Source: Carettochelys insculpta (taxonomy: Eukaryota > Chordata > Testudines > Carettochelyidae). From it: a stretch of 64,000 nt of DNA. The stretch covers positions 123,416,001-123,480,000 of the forward strand of contig NC_134137.1 of the NCBI RefSeq assembly GCF_033958435.1, in the 5' to 3' direction. Position numbers and translations under genes: made by a program. Positions within the stretch are counted from its first letter, which is position 1, and each line of letters opens with the position of its first letter. Below the pieces are notes generated by a model. That model ran no database searches. It was not told the origin of the DNA and saw only the letters and a program-made list of their open reading frames with translations. Shown here piece by piece: positions 56,906 to 64,000 of this stretch.

Positions 56906-58344
56906 TCATCGAAGTGGGCCCGCAGGGCCTCCCGGACCTGGGGTCCCTTCGGGGTCCACTTGCCGACTGGGGGCAGCGGGTGGCTGCACATTGGCCCTGC
57001 CAGCCTCCACAGCCCAGCCCTGGAGAAAGGTGTCCCCCTTGCTCTCCACCAAATTGTGCAGGGTGCAGCAGGCACCCACAATCAGGGGGATGTTGTTGGG
57101 GCCCGCATCCAGGCGGGTCAGGAGACATCTCCAGCATCCTTTCAGGTGGCCAAATGAGCGCTCCACCACCTGGCGCGCGTGGTTCAGGCGCTGGTTGAAG
57201 CACTCCTGGCTAGCGGAGAGATGGCCCGTGTACGGGTGCATGAGCCAGGGCCGGAGGGGGTAGGCCGCATCTGCGATGACGCAGAAGGGCATGGTGGTGT
57301 CCCCAACAGGGATCTCCCGCTGGGGGATGTAGGTCCCCGCCTCCAGCCGGCGGCACAGGCCCGAGTTCTGGAAAACCCGGGCGTCGTGGGTGCTGCCAGG
57401 CCAGCCCACGTAAATGTCCTGGAAACGGCCCCAGCTGTCCACCAAGGCCTGGAGGACCACAGAATGATAGCCCTTGCGATTCATGTAGCATCCTCCACTG
57501 TGATGCGGGGTGCGGATGGGGATGTGAGTCCCATCCAGAGCCCCGAAGCAATTGGGGAAGCCCAGGGTGGCAAAGGCCGCGATGGTGGCATGTGGGTCCC
57601 CCAGCCTCACGAGCCTGTGCAGGAGCATGGCGTTGATGGCACGCACAACCTGCAGGGAAAGCACATGGGACAGCACCAATGAGGGGTGAGCAGGGTGTGC
57701 GTGGCCCTGCCCTGCCCACCCCTCCCCTCCCCTGCCCTGCCCTCCTCTGCCCTGCCCTGCCCTCCTCTGTCCTCCCCTCCCCTCCCCTGCCCTGCCCTCC
57801 TCTGCCCGGGCCCCCCTCCCCTGCTCTGCCCTCCCCCCATGGGTTCTCTTACCTCCATGAGGACAGCCCCGACGGTGGCCTTGCCGACACCAAACTGCTG
57901 GCCCACGGATCGGTAGCTGTCTGGAGTGGCCAGCTTCCAGACAGCGATGCCGACCCGTTCCTCCACTGTGAGGGCACACCGCATGGCGGTGTCCTGGTGC
58001 CTGAGTGCGGGGGTGAGCCACTGGCACAGCTCCATAAATGTCTGCCAGCTCATCCTGAAGTTCCTGAGCCAGCGGTCGTCGACCCACTCCTCAAGCACCA
58101 GCCGCTCCCACCAGTCGGTGCTGGTGGGGTAGCTCCACAGCCGCCGGCGTGTGAGGCGGGGGTGGGGGCGGGGTGCTGCAGGGTTGGGGGTTGAGCCCTG
58201 CTGCCCTGGGGGCAGCTCCTCCTCTGGTGTAGCAAGGAGGTGTTCAGCTGCCTCCCGCATGGCATGGATCAGGGCAAGCCCTGCTTCTGCCGGGAGGGCT
58301 GGGTGGACCTCTGGCTGCTGCTGCTGCTGCTGCTGGGGGTCCAT
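56906..58344 (-). CDS. Harbinger A DDE transposase, two exons, apparently intact
   Basis: PIF/Harbinger transposases cut the element ends and rejoin them at 3-bp targets. Exon 1 (58344-57853, 164 codons) starts MDP with a seven-Gln run and carries the N-terminal region RLWSYPTSTDWWERLV, RWLRNFRMSWQTFMEL and WKLATPDSYRSVGQQFGVGK, a helix-turn-helix-like block. It ends at ATGGAG/GTAAGA. The 203-bp intron ends CCCTGCAG at 57650. Exon 2 (57649-56906) joins in phase 0 and encodes the HARBI1-type DDE_Tnp_4 domain, total 411 residues. Catalytic acids: Asp203 (FGALDGTHI), Asp292 (VIADAAYPL), Glu327 (VVERSFGHLKGCWRC). WPGSTHDARVF (around 247-257) and ACCTLHNL (357-364) are further family landmarks. 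There is no stop or frameshift, and the length is normal for the family. The B and C copies in this window are both broken. Coordinates include the intron. Confidence 0.93.
57718..57836 (-). repeat. CCCTGCCCTCCTCTG-type tandem repeat in the transposase intron
   Basis: Repeated CCTGCCCTGCCCTCCTCTGC words fill most of the 203-bp intron. The transcribed strand product is purine-rich (GGGCAGGGCAGAGGAGG), with several runs of three or more G. Confidence 0.9.
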
Positions 58345-58714
58345 GCCTTCGTCGCCTGGGGTCTGTGTGCCTATGGCTCCTCAGACCGCGTGCTGTGCAG
58401 GCTGAGTGTGTCTGGGAGGGGCCCTTTAAGGGAGCGGCTAGCTGTTGCCCTGGAAGCGCTAGTCTGCCCTGTGACCCTGTCTGCGGCTGTGCCTGGCATC
58501 CCTATTTCGATGTGTGCTACTTTGGCGTGTAGACGTTCCCTCACTGCGCCTATTTCGATGTGGTGCTGCGCAACGTCGAAGTTGAACATCGACGTTGCCA
58601 GCCCTGGAGGACGTGTAGACGTTATTCATTCAAATAGCCTATTTTGATGTTGCTACATCAAAATAAGCTATTTCGATGTAGGCTTCACGTGTAGACGTAG
58701 CCAATAGGTTCTAT

Positions 58715-58859
58715 TGCGCATAGATGCTGTATTTCAAAAGAGCTAAATTTTATTTCGAAATGCATTTTGTGTGTAGCAGTTTATTTCAAAATAAGATATT
58801 CCAAAATCTCTCTTCTTGAATAGTTTATTTTGGAATAATGCTGCTGAGTAGACTACCCT
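58715..58859. repeat. Right-hand remainder of an older palindromic MITE
   Basis: TATTTCAAAAGAGC, TTTATTTCGAAATGCATTTT and TTTATTTCAAAATAAGATAT belong to the MITE into which element A was inserted. Together with the left flank they restore the word CACAATAGGTTCTATTG across the insertion. Confidence 0.6.
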
Positions 58860-59825
58860 CAGATATTGTAGTCACTGTTGAGAATGATCTGCAATTTGTG
58901 AGAAAATGCTGATGATACTCATTAAAAAGATCATTATTTAAATTTATGACTGAACTTCTTGGGGGAGAATTGTAGGCCTCCTGGTCTGTGTGTTACCCAC
59001 ATTCTGCCATGTATTTATTGTTATAGTAATCTGAGATGATCTCCCAGCACATGTCCATCTTAAAAACACTTTCACTGAAAATTTGGAAAAACGCAAAGGA
59101 GGTAACAGTATGAGATTTCTAAAGCTAGCGACGTTACTCAACTCAAGGTTTAAGAATCTGAAGTGCCTTCCAACATCTGAGTGGAATGAACATGTTTTCA
59201 GAAGCCTTTAAAGACTAACACTCCAAGATGGAAACTACAGAACGCAAAATACTAGAAAAGAACACCAAACTTTGCTGCTGGCATCTGACTAAGATGAAAA
59301 AAATGAACTTGCATCAGCCCACACTACTCTGGATCACTATCAAGAAGAACCTGTCATCAGCATAGCTGCATTTCCTCTGGGATGGTGATCAAACATGAAG
59401 GGACAAATTACACTTGAGTGCTTCTGGCACATAAAGACACGAGCTACAAAAATGCCATATGAATGCCTTCTCACTTTCAGGTGACATTGTAAACATGAAG
59501 CAGGCATTCTCTGCTGCAATGTAACCAAGCATGCTTGTCTGAGCTATTAGTTGAACAAGAAGTAGGACTAAGTGGACTTATAGGAGCTAAAGTTTAATTG
59601 TTTTATTTTTGAATATAGGTTTGATTTACATATATTTACATATTTTTGTAAATTTGCATATATTTGGAAATTCATCTTTCATTATATGGTGTTGCATGGC
59701 GGTATTTGTAATGGGAGAATTGAAAAATACTATTTATTTTGTTTCTCACGGTGCAAATATTCATAATGAAAATAAATATAAAGCAAACACTGTATACATG
59801 AGCTCATAACACTAGGTTTAGCAGG
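58860..59825. other. No gene seen
   Basis: AT-rich unique-looking sequence. Confidence 0.55.
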
Positions 59826-60175
59826 CCAATCGTGTACTGACACTCAGTGGCTGGAGGGTCTAGCCACAGGGAAATGCTCTGGTGGAGCATAGTGGAGTAA
59901 GTGGGGAAAGGCTCTGGCTGAGGAGAAAAGCTCTAGCAACTATTAATTGCTGGAGACCTTCCTTGCTACAGGCAGAGATTCCATCAGTGGTGAAAGGCTC
60001 TGGCAGGAGAAAGATGGTGAAAAGCTCTGGCAGGAGAAAGATAGTGAAAGGCTCCAGCAGAGGAGAGCTGCTGAAGCCTTTTTCCACTGCCTCCTTACAC
60101 CCAGAGCCTTTCACTGATGCATAGCTACACACTATGGATGCAGCCTGCTTTCACTGTGGTGTGTAGCTACTGTAA
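59826..60175. repeat. Degenerate tandem repeat around GGCTCTGGCAGGAGAAAGAT
   Basis: From 59990 to 60060 there are about three copies of a unit of roughly 30 bp (GGCTCTGGCAGGAGAAAGAT plus GGTGAAA). Similar words (AAAGGCTCTGG, AAAAGCTCT) occur up to 59870. The ends GCTCTGG/CCAGAGCCTTT are mirrored, hinting at a small mobile element, but no boundaries could be set. Confidence 0.5.
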
Positions 60176-61139
60176 AGGGGCCTTCAGGCTTCTGGGCCCC
60201 AGACCCTTGTTCAGTCCACAAACCAGGTGCAGATCACTCTGGTTGCAGGCAGGCACCCATGCTTTTATTGTATGTAACAAGTCCCATCACTTTCTGTGTT
60301 ACAATTCTTGGTCATAGAAACCCCTCTGATTGCCCAAGCCAGCTTGTCCTCCTTCCACACTCAAGGACTCCTAGCTTCTACAGCCAAACCCTCCAGCTAC
60401 AGAGGAGCAGACTTCCACACTGTGGCTTGCTTGCTTGCTCACTCGCTTGCTCGCTCACTCAGTCAGGCCTGGGCTTGCTCAGTCAGCTCTCATTACCCTT
60501 TTTGAAGGGGTCGCCATGACAAAAATCTCTGGCTCAGACACGTTGGTCATAAGCCTGCCACACTATATATACTTTATATGCTGCTGAAAGTGGTGAGAAG
60601 TGCAGGTGTAGCGTTAGTGTATTTGGATGTGGGAATCCCTTGTCCCCAGCTCTGCAGTACAGACCAATGTTTTAGCATTCATGAATCATTTTCCTGCTAG
60701 TGCACTACGAAGTAGCACTCTGTTTGGGGATCTTTTAAATATCTCATATTTTGCACATGAAGAACCTGTCACATACTTCTGATAGCATTAACAGTAATAT
60801 ATTTGTATGGGTCCCTTTTGTTTTTCAGATGCTAATAAACACATGCCAAACTAATCTGGGTGTGCTTTTTTCCTGTTTAGAAACTGGAGTATGTGTTTGT
60901 TTTCTTTTGACATATTGATTTAAACGTTGCAGAGAATTCAGAGTAACTCTCCACCATAGTATATCATTATGCTTAAATGCAGTTTAGTCACTGTAGAGAA
61001 TTATCCTGCCATTTATGTCTGACTGTAATGCATATGCATCTGGCTTGCACAACTTCCACATATCATCCTCCTTCACTAATGATTCCATTCTACCCCTTTC
61101 CATAATATATTATTCATCAGTAAAAATTTTCCAGTACTA
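60176..61139. other. No gene seen; (GCTT/GCTC)n tract at about 60424-60465
   Basis: A GCTTGCTTGCTCACTCGC-type tetranucleotide tract lies inside a CT-rich stretch. Sequence from 60600 on is AT-rich. Confidence 0.5.
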
Positions 61140-64000
61140 GTCCATCAACTCCACCATTGCTGGTCCTAAGCCCGGATGAAAAAGGAGGAAGGTTGAGCAT
61201 TGGGCTAGCAACCTGATCCTGTAAAACCTATCAGACGCTACAGAAACAACAAGTGCAACCAAACAAAATAAACAAAACCTAATTCGGCATGAAGGTATCA
61301 GCTCTTTCTCTATGATGGTGCTAAATGAAAGCCAAAAGGAAATTCAGTGCCTGATGCAGAGCTCGATCCTAAGTGCCAAAACCACGATGAAAGTTGGAAC
61401 CTGGAACGTACAAACATTATACCAGTGTAGAAAGCTCATGCAGTTACTTTGCAAATTTGACAGCTACTGAATGGACATTCTAGGCGTTAGCGAGATGAGG
61501 TGGTTAGGAAGTGACAGGATACTCAGTGATGGAAAGACCATTCTATACTCTGGAAATGATGACCAACATGTGCACAGTGTAGGTCTGGTACTCAGCAAGG
61601 ATGCAACACAGGCATTAGTTGTATGGAAGCCTGTGAGTGAGAGCATTATCACAGCAAGGTTCCAGTCGAGGCATGCAAAGACTACCATGATTCAAGTATA
61701 TGCAGCAACTGAGGATGCCAACGAAACAGAAAAAGATGCATTTTACAATCTGCTGCAAGACACTATCAATGGTGTCCCCAATCACGACATAAGCCTACTT
61801 GTGGGCCACATGAATGCATGAATAGATAGCAAAAGACAAGAATGGGAACTTGTGATTGGCCCATATGGATCAGCAACACAAAAGAGCGATAATGGAGAGC
61901 ACCTACTGCTGTTCTGTAGTATGAATAATTTGTGTATTGGAAACACCTATTTTGCGCACAAAAATATTCATAAGAAAACATGGCGGTCTCCTGATGGCAT
62001 CACTAACAATGAAATCAGCTATCTCTGTATCAGCAAATGCTGGCGATCAGTGCTGTTAGATGCAAGAGTGCATCGTGGAGCCGATATTGGATTGGACCAT
62101 CATCTTCTGATGGCATAGCTTTGCCTTCACTTAAAAAGAAAAAGAGAAAGGCAACCACTCCGGTCCTTTGCAGTTGAAAAGCTGAGAGATCAGGTCATGA
62201 CTGAACAGTACAAGCTCGAACTCAAGAATCAGTTCCAACAAATGCATTGTGAAAATGAACTCAAAGACCAGTGGACGCGGTTCAAACAAGCAGTGACTAA
62301 GAGCGCGGAAGAGACTATTGGATGGAGAAGAGGAACAGAAAGAGAACGCTGGGTACAAGACAGAACCTGGAAACTGATAGATGAGCATAAAATCGCGAAA
62401 CAGCATAGAGACCAGGCAAAATCGCCAAACGAGATAGCAGAGGCTATTGCAAAGTATCAATCGCTGGATCATCAAGTTAAGAAAAGCTGCTGGGCTGACA
62501 AAAAAGAATGGTTGGAATGTAAGGGTGCTGAAGCAGAAGCAGCAGCTAAGAAATGTGACACCAAGATACTGTATCGTATTGTCCTAGAATTAACGGGTGC
62601 AAGATGCAATTCCAATGCTCCTATCAAGGATAAGAACGGGAAGCTCTTACTTAATAAAGAAGAGCAAGATGCACACTGGATAGAGCACTTCAAAGAGATA
62701 TTACACCAGCCAGCTCCAGCCACAACCTACGATTTTAGTAATTCCAATGCTTCTGACAAACTAGGAGTAGACCTAGGTGTGGTCAAATTTGAAGAAACTG
62801 ATAAAGCCATTAGATTGCTGAAGAATAACAAAGCCGCTGGTCTTGACCAAATCACGGCTGAATTACTAAGATATTGGGGCAACAGTGTCGTGCAAGAACT
62901 AATGGGGATGTTGAAAGCATGCTGGCGAGCAGAGTGTGTCCCAGGTGATTGGAGGAAGGGAGTGATTGTTAAGTTACCAAAAAAGGGGAACGTCACCGAT
63001 TGTAGTAACTGGAGAGACATTACGCTCTTATCAGTCCCGGGCAAAGTGTTTTGTACTGTATTGTCCTGCTCAGGAGGCTTCTGGCCACAGTGGATAATAC
63101 ACTGTGGGAGGAGCAGGCTGGATTTCGGCGCAGGCACTCATGCAGGAAGTAAATTTTCATGTTGTGCAACATGATTGAACAGAGTATTGAATTTCAATGG
63201 CCGTTGTCAATAAACGTTATCGATTTCAAAAAGGCGTTTGACAGTGTACATAGAGAGTCATAGTGGAACATAGTACATAGTTATGGTATCCCGCAACGCT
63301 TCATCAACAGCTTCCAAAATCTCCACCTAAACTCCAGTTGCTGCATGAGGACCGATAGTGGTATGACTGATTTCTTCAATATTGACTCTGGTGTGCGGCA
63401 AGGGTGTGTTCTATCACCATTCTTGTTCCTTTTGGCTGTGGACTTCATTATGAGGAAAGCAATGTGCAGGATGAATTTTGGTATCTCTTGGGAAAACCAG
63501 TGCTCACGGATCTGGACTTTGCCGACGATATTGCGCTGCTTGCAGAAACAGGCGAATGCTTGCAGGACATGACAAGAAGTTTAGAAAAAGAAGCAGGTAA
63601 AGTTGGGTTGAGGATAAACAGCAATAAAACAAAGGTGATGCAGATCGGAAAAGCTCAGGCGCACACGCCAATAGCTGTCGAAAGTCAGTCCTTAGAAGAT
63701 GTCCGGCGGTTCACCTGTCTTGGCAGCACTCTGTCCAATGATGGGGATGTCGAGGCAGACGTCAACTACAGAATCGGGAAAGCCTCGGCAGTGTTCCAAA
63801 GACTATGCCCAATTTGGTCTGCATCAACAATTGGCCTTGCCACAAAGCTTCGACTCTATAGCGCTGTTGTCATGTCCACTGCAATCTACGCCAGTGAAAC
63901 ATGGAAAAACACTGCAAGAATATCACATAAGCTGAATGCGTTCCACCAACCATGTCTGTGTAAGATCCTTGGTGTTACCTACATCGATTGCATTACTAAC
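61140..64000 (+). mobile_element. RTE-like LINE, running off the right edge
   Basis: The 5' part begins around 61140-61180 (GATGAAAAAGGAGGAAGGTT, TGGGCTAGCAACCTGATCCT) ahead of the coding region starting at 61387. Endonuclease and reverse transcriptase are in one frame order, as in RTE-type elements. The 3' end and any tail lie outside the window. RTE or RTE-X is my best placement from motif wording, not proven. Confidence 0.82.
61387..64000 (+). pseudogene. RTE-like endonuclease-reverse transcriptase polyprotein, broken
   Basis: ATG 61387 opens with MKVGTWNVQTLYQ, the first block of the APE-type endonuclease. ILGVSEMRWLGSD, YAATEDANETEKDAFY, LLVGHMNA and ADIGLDHHLLMA give the remaining endonuclease blocks. 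In-frame stops lie at 61468, 61819 and 62116. From 62119 to about 63065 the same frame is open. It holds a basic linker with YQSLDHQVKKSCWADKKEW and the first reverse transcriptase blocks (LLKNNKAAGLDQITAELLRY, VPGDWRKGVIVKLPKKG). A frameshift near 63070 leads to EEQAGFRRRHSC, NVIDFKKAFDSVHRES and VRQGCVLSPFLF, with stops at 63150 and 63261. A second frameshift near 63490 restores LDFADDIALL; the catalytic FADD is at 63518-63529. The frame then stays open to the window edge through FTCLGSTLSNDGD. All the domains are recognisable, but five stops and two shifts make it inactive. Confidence 0.88.

Larger units (their letters stand above)
53981..58702 (+). mobile_element. Harbinger element A, complete autonomous-type copy, 4722 bp
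   Basis: The left end AGCCGTGTCTACACGTGC and right end (reverse-complemented GGCTACGTCTACACGTGA) form terminal inverted repeats of about 36 bp, followed inside by TACTTCGAAGTAGC on the left and ACATCGAAATAGC on the right. The copy is flanked by a perfect 3-bp duplication AAT (53978-53980 and 58703-58705). It holds two convergent two-exon genes: a Myb/SANT-like protein (plus) and a DDE transposase (minus). Many CpGs survive across the element, which suggests it is young. It is the likely source of enzyme for the deletion copies at 990, 13374 and 49764, which share its ends. Confidence 0.93.

Noticed and set aside
57679..58194. Plus-strand frames over the transposase
   Set aside because: They are antisense to transposase exon 1 and the repetitive intron; the minus strand encodes the DDE transposase.
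1..64000. CRISPR array, operon, ribosomal RNA or tRNA genes
   Set aside because: None seen. The repeats are dispersed or palindromic transposons and microsatellites, and the DNA is vertebrate nuclear.

Overview
The window is vertebrate nuclear DNA with no recognisable host gene. The repeat content points to a sauropsid, most likely a turtle. The evidence is CR1 LINE 3' ends finishing in TTCTTATG, MIR-type SINEs, Penelope-like elements with a GIY-YIG domain, hAT and Tigger-type DNA transposons, and above all a very dense set of PIF/Harbinger transposons whose ends read GGCTACGTCTACAC or close variants. This assignment is an inference; no single-copy marker gene is visible to confirm it.

Layout. 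1-5.5 kb: the end of a Tigger-like element (1-557), a deleted Harbinger copy (990-1719), a decayed non-LTR reverse transcriptase (about 2.3-3.06 kb), then AT-rich unique-looking DNA. 5.55-9.8 kb: Harbinger element B, a two-gene element now broken, with a 356-bp MITE inside it. 10-12.4 kb: MIR and CR1 fragments. 12.64-16.94 kb: a third, more decayed Harbinger (C), interrupted by a 5'-inverted Penelope element, itself interrupted by a deleted Harbinger copy carrying a perfect 143-bp tandem duplication. 17-48 kb: mostly unique-looking AT-rich DNA sprinkled with small elements. These include a palindromic Tol2-like hAT copy with a perfect 8-bp target duplication (18025-18368), a Tigger-like element (25910-26390), hAT MITEs, Harbinger-type MITEs, CR1 and MIR pieces, and Penelope 3' ends. 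48.5-58.7 kb: a nest of MITEs and a probable solo LTR. It ends with Harbinger element A (53981-58702), which is complete with a target duplication of AAT. 58.7-61.1 kb: unique-looking DNA and a small tandem repeat. 61.1 kb to the window end: an RTE-like LINE with endonuclease and reverse transcriptase, running off the right edge.

The most interesting object is Harbinger A. It has two convergent genes. On the minus strand, a two-exon DDE transposase of 411 codons (exons 58344-57853 and 57649-56906) has clean GT/AG splice sites, no stop and all three catalytic acids. On the plus strand, a two-exon Myb/SANT-like gene is open apart from one TGA codon and a possible frameshift in a run of nine C. 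In studied Harbinger elements the Myb-like protein carries the transposase to the nucleus and to the element ends, so both are needed. At least three shorter copies in the window (990-1719, 13374-14227, 49764-50460) are internal deletions of the same family with a shared junction, and they still keep the transposase start region and its CAG run.
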